From contig NZ_LT906468.1 in the NCBI RefSeq assembly GCF_900187125.1, forward strand, positions 3,286,001 to 3,350,000: a stretch of DNA of 64,000 nt, written 5' to 3'. The DNA comes from Sphingobacterium mizutaii. Its GTDB lineage: Bacteria > Bacteroidota > Bacteroidia > Sphingobacteriales > Sphingobacteriaceae. The translations under genes were made by a program, and so were the position numbers. Below are positions 7,783 to 16,943 of the stretch, one piece after another (position 1 is the stretch's first letter; the number at the start of each line of letters is the position of its first letter). The notes beneath the pieces were generated by a model. The model was given only the letters and a program-made list of their open reading frames with translations. It was not told the DNA's origin and searched no databases.

Positions 7783-9753
7783 ATGAAATCTATGTTTTTA
7801 GGCCTCTGCATGCTATTTGTATGCCTATTGGGGAATGCGCAAGACAATCCTTTACCAAAATTGGACTTGGCATTATTCTCTACTGACCACAAGCAGAACG
7901 ACACTTCTGCACATGCAATTGTATTATTTGAACATGGAAGAACTGAACTGGAATTCAGCGAAAGTGACCGCGCCTTAATGGTCGTTCATAATGTACATGC
8001 TCGGATCAAGATCCTGGACAAAGACGGTGCTAGCTCAGCCAATATCAGCATCCCGCTTTACAAGTATGGTTCGGACATGGAATATGTGCGCGACATAAAA
8101 GGCAGGACGCATAATTTTGAAAATGGTAAACTCGTTACGGATGACCTGAAAAAAGAAGCGATCTTTACCGATAAGACTTCCCAATATAGACATGAATTAA
8201 AATTCACCCTCCCTAATATTAAAGACAATTCCATCATCGAATACTCTTACAGGTTATTATCGCCGGGAGTCAGAAACTTTAGAACCTGGTACTTCCAATC
8301 GGATCTACCTAAGTTGCACAGTGAATATGTAGCGGTAATTCCAGCTACTTTTGTCTATAACACCAACTTGAAGGGCTACCTAGGATTAACGGATCAGAAA
8401 TCTACGGTTTTAAACAAACATTTCCTTTTGGGCGGTGATAGACAGGACTGTTCGAAAATGACTTATATCATCGAGGACGTTCCGGCATTTAAGGTAGAGG
8501 ATTTCATGCTAGCTCCCATCAATTATATTTCTTCGATCAATTATGAACTCAGGACCTATCTTGACCCACATGGACCGCATACCAATTACGCGAAAAACTG
8601 GTCTGATATTGATCAAGACCTGATGGCGGCAAAAGAATTTGGTGGACAGGTAAAAAACAAAGGGGCATTCAAGGATTTGCTGCCTACCATCTTGGCTGGG
8701 AAAGAAAGTAAATTGGACAAGGCCAAGGCCATGTACTATTATATCCAGAAAAACATCAGCCATAATAATGTCTTGGGAAAATATGCTGAAATAGGAATAA
8801 AGAAAGCCTTGGAAACCAAAAAAGGAAACATTGCGGATATTAATCTTGGCTTGGTAGCTGGATTGAATGCTGCGGATATTGAGGCTTATCCTGTCATCAT
8901 TTCCACCCGTAACAATGGTATTCCAAACTTTCTGTTTCCAGCGATGACGGATTTCAATGCGGTTATATGCATGGCTAAAATCGATGGAAAAGACTATCTA
9001 TTGGATGCCTCAGAGAAATTCCTTCCTTTTGGAGAACTTTCTATATCCTCGATTAATGATCGCGGTAGGGTGATCTTTTCTAGAGACCGATCGGATTGGG
9101 TGCCTTTAAAGAATGAGGTGTCCTCCAAAAGATTGTATAATATCCTTGGAAAATTGGATAGTACCGGCAAGATCACAGGTACCATCCGGGTGCAATATAC
9201 AGGGCTGGATGCGATCTCTAAAAGAAACGAGATTGACGGCTTCAATAGCTTCGAAGAGTATGAGGAAAAACAGATGGAACACGTGACATCCATGAGGCTA
9301 TTGAGCTCGAAGGTGGAAAACATTGACGATATGGAAAAACCTCTCGTGGAGCAATTGGAATTTGAAATGGAACTGAGAGAAAATTTCAGGCCTGATGGTA
9401 TTCTCCTGAATCCTATTATCTATGAAAGGACGACTAAAAATCCATTCAAACTAGAGGAAAGGAATTATCATGTGGACCTTGGTGCCCCAAGGGGTGAGAC
9501 CTATAACATCAATATCAGCATTCCTTCAGGTTATACCATTTCAAACAAACCAAAGGATTCAGCGATGACCTTGCCAGAAAGCACTGCAAAATATACCTTC
9601 AGGTCCATATATGATAACAACATTTTGATGCTGCAACAAACGACTTTCCTGAACAAAGCTATTTTCACTCCTGAGGAATATTTTCACTTGAAAGAATTCT
9701 TCTCCAGGATCATCCAACAACAAATGACTGACTTTCAATTCAAGAAGATATGA
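7783..9753 (+). CDS. DUF3857 / transglutaminase-like secreted protein with degenerate catalytic triad
   Basis: The 656-residue protein has a signal peptide (to about residue 19, GNAQ) and a DUF3857 beta domain at about 45-230. A transglutaminase-like core follows at about 300-420, then a C-terminal beta-rich domain. In the core the motif that should read GxCxD is GNIAD, with Ile350 at the Cys position; the expected His is Asn392 (TDFNAV), and only Asp408 (LLDAS) remains. It should therefore not be a classical transglutaminase or protease, but may keep a binding role. It overlaps the next gene by ATGA, so the two are translationally coupled. Tandem DUF3857 proteins are common in Bacteroidota but lack a defined function. 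Confidence 0.8.
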   Translation: MKSMFLGLCMLFVCLLGNAQDNPLPKLDLALFSTDHKQNDTSAHAIVLFEHGRTELEFSESDRALMVVHNVHARIKILDKDGASSANISIPLYKYGSDMEYVRDIKGRTHNFENGKLVTDDLKKEAIFTDKTSQYRHELKFTLPNIKDNSIIEYSYRLLSPGVRNFRTWYFQSDLPKLHSEYVAVIPATFVYNTNLKGYLGLTDQKSTVLNKHFLLGGDRQDCSKMTYIIEDVPAFKVEDFMLAPINYISSINYELRTYLDPHGPHTNYAKNWSDIDQDLMAAKEFGGQVKNKGAFKDLLPTILAGKESKLDKAKAMYYYIQKNISHNNVLGKYAEIGIKKALETKKGNIADINLGLVAGLNAADIEAYPVIISTRNNGIPNFLFPAMTDFNAVICMAKIDGKDYLLDASEKFLPFGELSISSINDRGRVIFSRDRSDWVPLKNEVSSKRLYNILGKLDSTGKITGTIRVQYTGLDAISKRNEIDGFNSFEEYEEKQMEHVTSMRLLSSKVENIDDMEKPLVEQLEFEMELRENFRPDGILLNPIIYERTTKNPFKLEERNYHVDLGAPRGETYNINISIPSGYTISNKPKDSAMTLPESTAKYTFRSIYDNNILMLQQTTFLNKAIFTPEEYFHLKEFFSRIIQQQMTDFQFKKI

Positions 9754-11651
9754 TGAGAAAAATAGGTTTTATTCTTGCATTCCTCCTATTGGGCCAACTT
9801 GATTCTTTTGCCCAGTATGAGGTTTCCAATATCCCTAAGGAATTGCTGAGTCGGGCTTCGGCAACAATTCGGGAGGAACATACCACTTACGACATCAAAA
9901 GCCCAAGTGAGATGATCGAAACTGGCCGTCGGGTAATTACCATCCACAACAGTGCTGGTGAGGAATACAACAGTATCACGATGTCGTATGACAAGTCCAA
10001 ACAGATCAAGAATATCAAAGTGGAAATCTTAGATCCCGATGGAAAGGCTGTCAAGAAATATTCCATGAAGGATTTTAAGGACTACAGCGCCTCTGATGAG
10101 GGAACCATGTTCACTAACACCAGGCTCAAGCACTTAGCGCCTTCACTGCCTTCTTTCCCCTATACAGTGGTCACTGAGTATGAGGTAAGACATAACCAAA
10201 CACTGGCCATCAGTTCATGGCGACCTGACTTCTCTTTGGATATCTCTGTGCAAAAGAGCAGCTATGAGATATTGGCTGATCCCAATTACAAACTGAGAAT
10301 CCTGAAAAAGAACCTCAAAAAAGAGGGTAAGGAAGAAATGAAAGGAAAGCAGAAATCCTATTATTGGGATATAGAGAATATCAATGCTGTTCGCTCAGAA
10401 CCCTATAGCCCGAATAGGCATGAGACTGGAATGCGCGTTTTTGTAGTCCCTGAATCTTTTGAATATTACAAACATGCGGGAACGGCCAACGATTGGAAAT
10501 CCTATGGCGACTGGATGAACAGCGCATTGCTGAAGGATAAAAGAGACTTGCCAGCAGCAACCGCCGCAAAGGTTAAGGAAATCTGCAAGGACCTGAAAAC
10601 CGATCAAGAAAAAGCCAAGGCTCTCTACGAGTACTTACAGAAAAAGACCAGATATATTTCCGTACAGGTTGGTATCGGTGGACAGGAGCCTTTTCCAGCA
10701 TCAGATGTAGACCGGTTGGGTTATGGTGACTGTAAAGCTTTGGTCAACTATATGCAATCCCTATTGGACGTGGTCAATATCCCCTCCTACTATTGTATCG
10801 TGGAAGCGGGCAATCGTAAGATGAATATTGAGCCTCAATTTGCCAACTTGATCGATGGCAACCATGTTATTCTTTGCTTACCATTCCAAAATGACACCAC
10901 TTGGCTGGAATGCACAAGTCAGGACTTCCCTTATGGCTACCTTGGTGACTTTACTGATGATAGGTTGGTATTGGCGATGACTGAAAATGGTGGTAAGATC
11001 TTAAGGACGGTCAGCTATCCCTATGACCAAAGCATACAACATAGAAAGGGTTCATTTAAGCTCAATACCGATGGTAAAATCAGCGGAGTGATCACGACTG
11101 AGTTTTCAGGCTTCCAGTTTGAAAATCACTTCCCGAATGTCAGGAAGATCAAGGATGAGCAGATCAAATCCCTTGCTAGGCTATATGACATCAACCGTAT
11201 CCAATTCAAGGACATCAAGTATACCATTAACAGCAATGACAAGCTTTCGCTTACCGAGGACCTGAATATCGAAGCCGAGAACTTCGCAATCAAGAACAAT
11301 GACAATGTCACGGTCTTCCCTAATTTCCTGAACCGAAGCGCTTCAATCCCCGATATCCGAAACAGAATAAATGTTGTCCGGATCTCTAGAGGTTATACCG
11401 ACATTGACGAGACTGAAATCGAATTACCCGAGAATCTTTCAAACAATATCATCCCAATTAACAAGAAGCTAGAGGTCCCTATGGGCACCTACGAGTTCCG
11501 TGTAGAGATCAAGGACGGAAAGATGATCTGCTACAGAAAGCTGCAACTCCGTGAAGGTGAATACCCTGTATCCAGCTATGCTGATTTCAGCAAGTTCATG
11601 TTGGATGTATCCATCACCGATGGCACAAAATATAATTTAGCATTGAAATAG
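9750..11651 (+). CDS. DUF3857 / transglutaminase-like secreted protein with Cys-His pair intact
   Basis: The 633-residue protein has a signal peptide cleaved after about residue 21 (DSFAQ), DUF3857 at about 40-220 and a transglutaminase-like core at about 285-395. The nucleophile motif is YGDCKAL (Cys328), the His is in DGNHVIL (His372), and the third position is Glu387 in WLECTS where Asp is usual. Unlike its upstream partner it could be catalytic. The start ATG overlaps the previous stop; a second ATG follows at once. Together the genes look like an active/inactive pair acting in the periplasm or at the outer membrane. The role is unknown. Confidence 0.8.
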   Translation: MMRKIGFILAFLLLGQLDSFAQYEVSNIPKELLSRASATIREEHTTYDIKSPSEMIETGRRVITIHNSAGEEYNSITMSYDKSKQIKNIKVEILDPDGKAVKKYSMKDFKDYSASDEGTMFTNTRLKHLAPSLPSFPYTVVTEYEVRHNQTLAISSWRPDFSLDISVQKSSYEILADPNYKLRILKKNLKKEGKEEMKGKQKSYYWDIENINAVRSEPYSPNRHETGMRVFVVPESFEYYKHAGTANDWKSYGDWMNSALLKDKRDLPAATAAKVKEICKDLKTDQEKAKALYEYLQKKTRYISVQVGIGGQEPFPASDVDRLGYGDCKALVNYMQSLLDVVNIPSYYCIVEAGNRKMNIEPQFANLIDGNHVILCLPFQNDTTWLECTSQDFPYGYLGDFTDDRLVLAMTENGGKILRTVSYPYDQSIQHRKGSFKLNTDGKISGVITTEFSGFQFENHFPNVRKIKDEQIKSLARLYDINRIQFKDIKYTINSNDKLSLTEDLNIEAENFAIKNNDNVTVFPNFLNRSASIPDIRNRINVVRISRGYTDIDETEIELPENLSNNIIPINKKLEVPMGTYEFRVEIKDGKMICYRKLQLREGEYPVSSYADFSKFMLDVSITDGTKYNLALK

Positions 11652-11687
11652 GAAATATCGGAAATTCCAGTATATTTGCTGCGCTAA

Positions 11688-11761
<74 letters not shown>

Positions 11762-11767
11762 CATTTT

Positions 11768-11809
11768 AACGAAAAAGGCAGGATCAATGATGATCCTGCC
11801 TTTTTCGTT
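11768..11809 (+). terminator. Perfect 19-bp hairpin terminator after tRNA-Ala
   Basis: Arms at 11768-11786 and 11791-11809 are exact reverse complements with the loop ATGA. The stem begins only seven bases after the tRNA and contains the A/T runs needed for intrinsic termination. Confidence 0.85.
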
Positions 11810-12023
11810 AGACATCAGACCATAGACACAAGACATTAGACCTTTCCATTCGCTATCTTAGAACATCACATCAATTAGCTACATATCTATCACTTGACTA
11901 TATAGGTCTGGTTAGTGACTTTCATCCATACACGGCCAGCATAGCCAATCCTTTGTATAGATTACGTTGGAATAGACAATAGAGCTTTCTTGGTCTCAAG
12001 TCTCATATCTCATATCTAAAACA

Positions 12024-12059
12024 AAGAAGGTCTGTTTGGAATACCAAACAGACCTTCTT
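12024..12059 (-). terminator. Hairpin terminator of the rplU-rpmA transcript
   Basis: Sixteen-base arms at 12024-12039 and 12044-12059 are exact reverse complements around a 4-base loop, 18 bases past the rpmA stop codon. Confidence 0.85.
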
Positions 12060-12077
12060 GTGTTTTATTAACTAACC

Positions 12078-12344
12078 TTAGTTGTTTTCTTCTACTGGAA
12101 GAACTGAAACGTAAGATTTGTTGTTAGCTTTTTTACGGAATACTACTGTACCGTCGATTAGAGCGTATAAGGTATGATCTTTACCGATACCAACATTAGC
12201 ATCAGCATTGTGCTGAGTACCACGTTGACGTACGATGATGTTACCAGCGATAGCTTGTTGACCACCGAAAATTTTGATACCTAATCTCTTACTGTGTGAC
12301 TCACGGCCGTTCTTGGAACTACCCGCACCTTTTTTGTGTGCCAT
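12078..12344 (-). CDS. rpmA: 50S ribosomal protein L27
   Basis: The 88-residue protein has the invariant L27 beginning [20 protein letters not shown] and the core [22 protein letters not shown]27 sits at the peptidyl-transferase centre of the large ribosomal subunit, with its N-terminus reaching the tRNA acceptor ends. There is no extra leader needing cleavage, unlike in Firmicutes. It follows rplU by 43 bases, the usual L21-L27 operon. Confidence 0.97.
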   Translation of the reverse strand: MAHKKGAGSSKNGRESHSKRLGIKIFGGQQAIAGNIIVRQRGTQHNADANVGIGKDHTLYALIDGTVVFRKKANNKSYVSVLPVEENN

Positions 12345-12387
12345 TTCTTTATTCTAATTTATGACTTGCGTCAGATTAAAAATTCGA

Positions 12388-12699
12388 TTATAAACTGATA
12401 CCAGTGATCTGGATTTTAGTGAATTGTTGACGGTGACCGTTTTTCTTTTTGTAGCCTTTACGACGTTTTTTCTTGAAAACGATAACTTTTTCACCTTTCA
12501 AATGTGACAAAATAGTAGCTGAAACTTTAGCACCTGAGATACTTGGAGTACCTACAGTAAACTTACCACCGTCTTCTGCTAACAATACATTGTCAAATTC
12601 AATACTAGCGCCCTCGTCCCCTTGTAAACGGTGTACAAAAAGGTACTGGTCTTTTGCAACCTTAAATTGCTGTCCTGCTATATTTACTATTGCGTACAT
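12388..12699 (-). CDS. rplU: 50S ribosomal protein L21
   Basis: The 103-residue protein begins [20 protein letters not shown], and has the L21 core [19 protein letters not shown] and the basic [16 protein letters not shown] segment that contacts 23S rRNA. It is the first gene of the rplU-rpmA operon. A near-consensus Bacteroidota promoter lies 36 bases upstream. Confidence 0.97.
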   Translation of the reverse strand: MYAIVNIAGQQFKVAKDQYLFVHRLQGDEGASIEFDNVLLAEDGGKFTVGTPSISGAKVSATILSHLKGEKVIVFKKKRRKGYKKKNGHRQQFTKIQITGISL

Positions 12700-13096
12700 T
12701 GTTATTTATTAAAATTGTTAATATTTAATGAGTCGCAAAGATAGAATATATTTTTCATTTCAACAAAACTATTTCATCTATTTTAATGCAGTTTTGTTAA
12801 CCTACCTCAAGCATACTATTCCTCCTGCTTCAATAAATCCAAGGTCTGCTTTTTATTTGATCCAAATAGCGACCATTCATCCTTTGGATCATCCAAGGGA
12901 AAAAGAATGTAGCACTAACGAACAAGAGCAATCATATTTTAGGATAGGAAAAGAATTCCAAGAAAAGAAAGACAAAGGCTGTCTCCAACAATTCCTTTTC
13001 ATTAATTTTCAAAGCCAATAGTTTTGCAATTCTATAAGTTAGTATAGATTATGGTAATAGATTAAAGAAAAAATAAAAAAGAGGGGAATCGGTAGG
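12700..13096. other. Gap upstream of rplU without a supported gene
   Basis: Apart from the rplU promoter I see only AT-rich sequence and a weak imperfect hairpin near 12889-12907. A plus-strand open frame at 12728-13021 has no family signature and overlaps the promoter, so it is not annotated. Confidence 0.6.
12736..12767 (-). promoter_or_regulatory. Candidate promoter of rplU-rpmA
   Basis: On the minus strand TATCTTTG (12736-12743) matches the -7 consensus TAnnTTTG, and TTTG (12764-12767) lies 20 bases upstream as the -33 element. Element order, spacing and position before a highly expressed ribosomal operon make it the clearest promoter in the window. Confidence 0.65.
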
Positions 13097-14026
13097 TTAT
13101 AATACTTTGATTTCACCTTTGATAGGTACCTGTTGTTTCCAACGGCCTTTCAAGGTGCTCAAATATCCAGTGTCTTTATTCTTGATCTTGAAGGTAAATT
13201 CACATTCACGGCTTACCATCGTTACTTCAGCATACACCGTTTTCTTGCTATTCGCAGGAACAATGATATCAACAGGCTGGGTAGCATTAGCCATGTAAGG
13301 AGAAGATTGGACTCCTCTTACATATTTTACTTTTGCATCCCAATATTTAACGCCTTCATGCTCTAATGGGATCATGCTGATCAAACTATCAGGAGCTGGA
13401 GTCCAATCAAAAACACTGAAAAGGTTTGCGCTGAACTCTGAAACAAAGCTAGCGGTCTTGTAATATTCCTTAATCGGGGTTTTAATGGTCATCGCATTGC
13501 TTGCCTGATTATCAACTGTAGTACTGTTCAGCCTAAGGACAGTCACTTTACGAGCAGTAGGATTTTCAGTGATGATTTTATCCACCAGCTCATAGTTACC
13601 ACCTCTTTCTTGGATAATCTCAATTTCTTTGGTAGACTCTTGATCCTTTATCCCGATCAGTAATCTTCTAGGTTCTGCGCTGAAGTTCTCAGTCATGGAA
13701 ATAAATAACTTCCTAGGGTCATTCCCTTTCTTCTCCAAAGCGATAATTCCTGTAGAATTTTCGACACGGCCTACCCCACCCAATCGCATGATTTGCAAAC
13801 GGGAATCCAAGAGATACTTGGTAGGATTAATATTTCTAACATGAACAACCTCCCAGGTGTCGGAGGTCATCGGAACTTCTTTGTCTACAAATCCGGTATT
13901 AACCTGGATATTAGCCTTTTCCTCTTTAATAAGAGGCTTTTGAAAATCTGGTGCTTTCTCGCAAGATGAAAGACACAAAACAGACAACAAAAATACTGCA
14001 CTTAACAAACGATATTGAGTCTTCAC
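13097..14026 (-). CDS. Putative lipoprotein of unknown function
   Basis: The 309-residue protein has a clear lipoprotein signal (CLSSC, Cys22) and then a beta-rich body without a motif I can name firmly. A segment at about 75-145 (an IMRLGG start, then FISMTENFSAEPRRLLIGI and EIEIIQERGG) resembles the BACON/Ig-like repeat style of Bacteroidota surface lipoproteins. The C-terminal half is also predicted as beta strands. It stands alone on the minus strand and is likely anchored in the outer membrane. The function is unknown. Confidence 0.7.
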   Translation of the reverse strand: MKTQYRLLSAVFLLSVLCLSSCEKAPDFQKPLIKEEKANIQVNTGFVDKEVPMTSDTWEVVHVRNINPTKYLLDSRLQIMRLGGVGRVENSTGIIALEKKGNDPRKLFISMTENFSAEPRRLLIGIKDQESTKEIEIIQERGGNYELVDKIITENPTARKVTVLRLNSTTVDNQASNAMTIKTPIKEYYKTASFVSEFSANLFSVFDWTPAPDSLISMIPLEHEGVKYWDAKVKYVRGVQSSPYMANATQPVDIIVPANSKKTVYAEVTMVSRECEFTFKIKNKDTGYLSTLKGRWKQQVPIKGEIKVL

Positions 14027-14125
14027 TGGCGATAATGTTTTTAATCTATCGCCAAATTTATTAAATAGTATAATATGTTGTAGACATTTAGCTATAAAAA
14101 CAAAAAAAATTACTGAAAATAAATA

Positions 14126-14695
14126 CTACATATTGATTTTGGCATGGTAAAGTACCTTTTTTTCAATCAAATTGTAGTCCTCATCATAAACTGGCTCATA
14201 GACAACAACATACACTGGTCTTACCATATCTTCCATCTTGAAGGACTCACCGAACTCAGTCAGATAAAAAGAATTGACGGTCCGTTCCGCTAACCATTCC
14301 TTCTGTGTCCCATACGGATTTTTGTCAAAGCGGTGATCATCAATGGCTGTAAAGTACCAATAGCTCGGCGCTTCATCCGAAATCATCGTCGTTTTATCCT
14401 CATTGAAACGACCTTCTGCCATTCCAGTATTCTCAAACCACATCACTTCCATATCAGCTTCACCGATCGCAGAACGATAAATGTCTTCATTTTGGGTAAA
14501 ACCAATACAAAAGCTATCGATATTCCTCACATGGAATACTAACTTGAACGGCTTTTTCTGGATATGGAAGACCCCATCCTTAGCCGTCAAAGTCTGATAA
14601 TCCTGCTTGATTTTGATATTGACAAACTCCTGCGCCTGTAGCCCCAGAAAACCAAAAATGAATAGGAATAGGAGAATCGGCTTGATGTTTTTCAT
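14126..14695 (-). CDS. Secreted protein of unknown function
   Basis: The 189-residue protein has a standard signal peptide (MKNIKPILLFLFIFGFLGLQAQ), so it is periplasmic or secreted. The mature part is rich in aromatic and acidic residues and ends in predicted strands (VRPVYVVVYEPVYDE, VLYHAKINM). I recognise no family. It lies 99 bases from the lipoprotein gene on the same strand and just downstream of the glmM terminator, so it has its own promoter. It could be a small beta-sandwich envelope protein. Confidence 0.65.
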   Translation of the reverse strand: MKNIKPILLFLFIFGFLGLQAQEFVNIKIKQDYQTLTAKDGVFHIQKKPFKLVFHVRNIDSFCIGFTQNEDIYRSAIGEADMEVMWFENTGMAEGRFNEDKTTMISDEAPSYWYFTAIDDHRFDKNPYGTQKEWLAERTVNSFYLTEFGESFKMEDMVRPVYVVVYEPVYDEDYNLIEKKVLYHAKINM

Positions 14696-14710
14696 ATTGC
14701 AAATAAACAG

Positions 14711-14749
14711 AAATCCCCCAATACAATAAATAACTGTTTTGGGGGATTT
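14711..14749 (-). terminator. Hairpin terminator of glmM
   Basis: Eleven-base arms at 14711-14721 and 14739-14749 are exact reverse complements (AAATCCCCCAA) with a T run on the minus strand, 20 bases past the glmM stop codon. Confidence 0.75.
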
Positions 14750-14769
14750 TATATCGTTCCTAAAGATCT

Positions 14770-16152
14770 TTATCCAACGATCTCTTGGATTTCATTCATT
14801 ATTTTTTGTGCGATTGCCTCTGCAGCTTCCGCTGTAGGTCCTTCCGAATAGATACGGATGATAGGCTCCGTATTCGATTTACGAAGATGCACCCATTCGT
14901 TCGGGAAATCAATCTTCAAACCATCAATGGTAGAATGTTGCTCATGAGCATATTTCGCTTGCATTTTCGCCAATAGATTATCGATATCCAGTTCAGGAGT
15001 TAGTGTAATCTTATTTTTGGACATAAAGTATTGCGGAAGTTCAGCACGGTATTCTGTTACCTTCTTGCCTAACTTCGCTAGATGCGTCAAGAACAGAGCA
15101 ACCCCAACCAAGGAGTCACGTCCATAGTGAGAAGCTGGATAGATCACTCCACCATTTCCTTCACCACCGATTACTGCATCCACCTCTTTCATCTTAGTCA
15201 CCACATTCACCTCACCTACCGCAGCAGCAAAATATTGCCCACCATGTTTTTCAGTCACATCTCTTAGAGCACGCGTAGAGGAAAGGTTAGAAACCGTATT
15301 TCCTTTTTTCTGTCCCAAAATAAAATCTGAAACCGCTACCAATGTATATTCTTCGCCGAACAGCTCACCATTTTCCATCATGAACACCAAACGATCAACA
15401 TCCGGATCCACAGCAATACCTAGATCAGCCTTATTGTCAAGCACTGCTTGGGAAAGATCTGTTAAGTGTTCCTTTAGAGGTTCTGGGTTATGTGGGAAAT
15501 GCCCATTTGGTTCACAATGGATCTTATAAACCGTCTCCACACCTAAAGCTTTCAACAACTCAGGGATAAATGTACCCCCAGTACTGTTCACTGCATCAAC
15601 AGCAACTTTAAAATTGGCTTTCTTGATCGCTTCCACATCCACGAATTCCAATGCCAATACATCATCAATATGTTTTTGTAAAAATGAATCATCTTTTGTA
15701 ACAGAGCCCAATTGATCGACCTCTGCAAAATCAAAGTTCAAGCTCTCACCAAGCTCTAAAACCTCTTTCCCTTTGGCATCATCAATAAATTCGCCCTTTT
15801 CGTTCAAAAGTTTCAGTGCATTCCATTGTCCTGGATTATGGGAAGCAGTCAGGATAATCCCACCGGCAGCCTTTAACTTCGGTACTGCAATCTCAACAGT
15901 AGGCGTAGTGGACAAACCTAGGTCAATTACATTTACCCCTATGCTCTGCAAGGTCCCGATCACTAAATTAGAAACCATCTCGCCAGAGATACGAGCATCC
16001 CGGCCTACTACGATAGTCTTGTTTTCTGCATTTTCTGTAATGATTTTTCCATAAGCAGCAGTAAATTTCACAATATCCACAGGTGTTAAGTTATCACCAG
16101 GTCTACCGCCTATAGTTCCCCTAATTCCTGAAATAGATTTAATTAAAGCCAT
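14770..16152 (-). CDS. glmM: Phosphoglucosamine mutase / phosphohexomutase
   Basis: The 460-residue protein has all four motifs of the alpha-D-phosphohexomutase superfamily. These are the phosphoserine loop TASHNP (Ser104), the metal-binding DPDVDR (about 248-253), the sugar-specificity loop GEGNGG (about 330-335) and the C-terminal phosphate-binding RKSNTEPIIRIYSEG. GlmM converts glucosamine-6-phosphate to glucosamine-1-phosphate for UDP-GlcNAc, peptidoglycan and lipid A synthesis. A sugar-specific role (phosphomannomutase or phosphoglucomutase) cannot be excluded, but length and the wording of motif 1 (ASHNPGQWNALKLLN) fit the Bacteroidota GlmM group. Confidence 0.88.
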   Translation of the reverse strand: MALIKSISGIRGTIGGRPGDNLTPVDIVKFTAAYGKIITENAENKTIVVGRDARISGEMVSNLVIGTLQSIGVNVIDLGLSTTPTVEIAVPKLKAAGGIILTASHNPGQWNALKLLNEKGEFIDDAKGKEVLELGESLNFDFAEVDQLGSVTKDDSFLQKHIDDVLALEFVDVEAIKKANFKVAVDAVNSTGGTFIPELLKALGVETVYKIHCEPNGHFPHNPEPLKEHLTDLSQAVLDNKADLGIAVDPDVDRLVFMMENGELFGEEYTLVAVSDFILGQKKGNTVSNLSSTRALRDVTEKHGGQYFAAAVGEVNVVTKMKEVDAVIGGEGNGGVIYPASHYGRDSLVGVALFLTHLAKLGKKVTEYRAELPQYFMSKNKITLTPELDIDNLLAKMQAKYAHEQHSTIDGLKIDFPNEWVHLRKSNTEPIIRIYSEGPTAEAAEAIAQKIMNEIQEIVG

Positions 16153-16236
16153 AAGTATACATGTTATTAATGCTCGTAAAAATAACGGAATAAAATAATT
16201 ATTAATGTTTTTTATTCTTTTTTTCCTTCTTATGTA

Positions 16237-16244
16237 TATCTTTG
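16237..16244 (+). promoter_or_regulatory. Candidate -7 box upstream of the PAP2 gene
   Basis: TATCTTTG matches TAnnTTTG. It lies about 100 bases upstream of the PAP2 start in a divergent gap, without a clear -33 TTTG. This is a weak call from the consensus only. Confidence 0.35.
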
Positions 16245-16343
16245 TTGCAACTTAGTTTCGTTTACTATAATAAGTAAGGTATTACATCTTATTTTTTTAG
16301 ATTTGGTTTAATTATTGAAAATTGACCATTCTACAACAAAAAT

Positions 16344-16943
16344 ATGTTAGAGAAAATAATCCATTTCGATCAAGATTTATTTCTATTAATCAACCAGGGC
16401 TTAAGCAATATTGTTTTTGACTGGTTACTACCTATCTTACGTAATCCTTACACTTGGTCCCCGCTTTATTTATTTTTGATCATCTTTTTCATCAAGCACT
16501 ACGGAAAGACCGGCATTTTAATCGTTGCCTGTACCTTTGCAACCTTCGGGCTGTCGGATGCGGCTTCCTCCCATTTGATAAAGAAATCGGTGAAACGCGT
16601 TAGACCTTGTAATGATGTAGTTTTCAAGAACCAGGTTAATTTACGTGCTCGCTGTGGTTCTGGATTTAGTTTCACTTCATCCCATGCAACCAACCACTTC
16701 GCGATGGCGTTCTTCTGGATTGTATTATTTCGTCGCAAATGGAAACACACCCTTTGGCTGTGTATCCTTTGGGCGGCTTCCATATCCTTTTCTCAGATCT
16801 ATGTCGGAGTTCACTACCCCTTGGATATCCTCTGTGGGGCCATCTTGGGGACACTCATAGGTTTAGGGACTGGTTATTTATTCAAAAGGTTTTATCCTCA
16901 GTTTTTTGAACCCAAACCCATTCCAACAACAACAGCTGCATGA
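16344..16943 (+). CDS. PAP2-family membrane phosphatase
   Basis: The 199-residue protein has about five to six membrane helices and the three-part PAP2 signature. This is K80-x6-RP (KKSVKRVRP), SSH at 112-114 where many members have PSGH, and SQIYVGVHYPLD (His157, Asp161). The usual Arg of the third motif is Gln151. Members dephosphorylate undecaprenyl pyrophosphate, phosphatidic acid or lipid A phosphates at the membrane; the substrate is not evident. It overlaps the ZIP transporter gene by ATGA, so the two are translated together. Confidence 0.87.
   Translation: MLEKIIHFDQDLFLLINQGLSNIVFDWLLPILRNPYTWSPLYLFLIIFFIKHYGKTGILIVACTFATFGLSDAASSHLIKKSVKRVRPCNDVVFKNQVNLRARCGSGFSFTSSHATNHFAMAFFWIVLFRRKWKHTLWLCILWAASISFSQIYVGVHYPLDILCGAILGTLIGLGTGYLFKRFYPQFFEPKPIPTTTAA

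Larger units (their letters stand above)
11762..12077. other. Gap between tRNA-Ala and rpmA
   Basis: No gene is supported. Besides two terminators it holds heptad-like runs of AGACAT/AGACC at 11810-11852 and related inverted runs (GTCTCATATCTCATATCT) at 11994-12018. The word GACTATATAGGT between them (11896-11907) also occurs, inverted, inside the snap-back repeat at 2817-2828. Confidence 0.6.

Noticed and set aside
12728..13021. Plus-strand open frame of 97 codons upstream of rplU
   Set aside because: It has no family signature and low-complexity composition, and its start overlaps the rplU promoter.
15773..16054. Antisense frame inside glmM
   Set aside because: It is a mirror of a conserved enzyme gene and has no independent evidence of coding.
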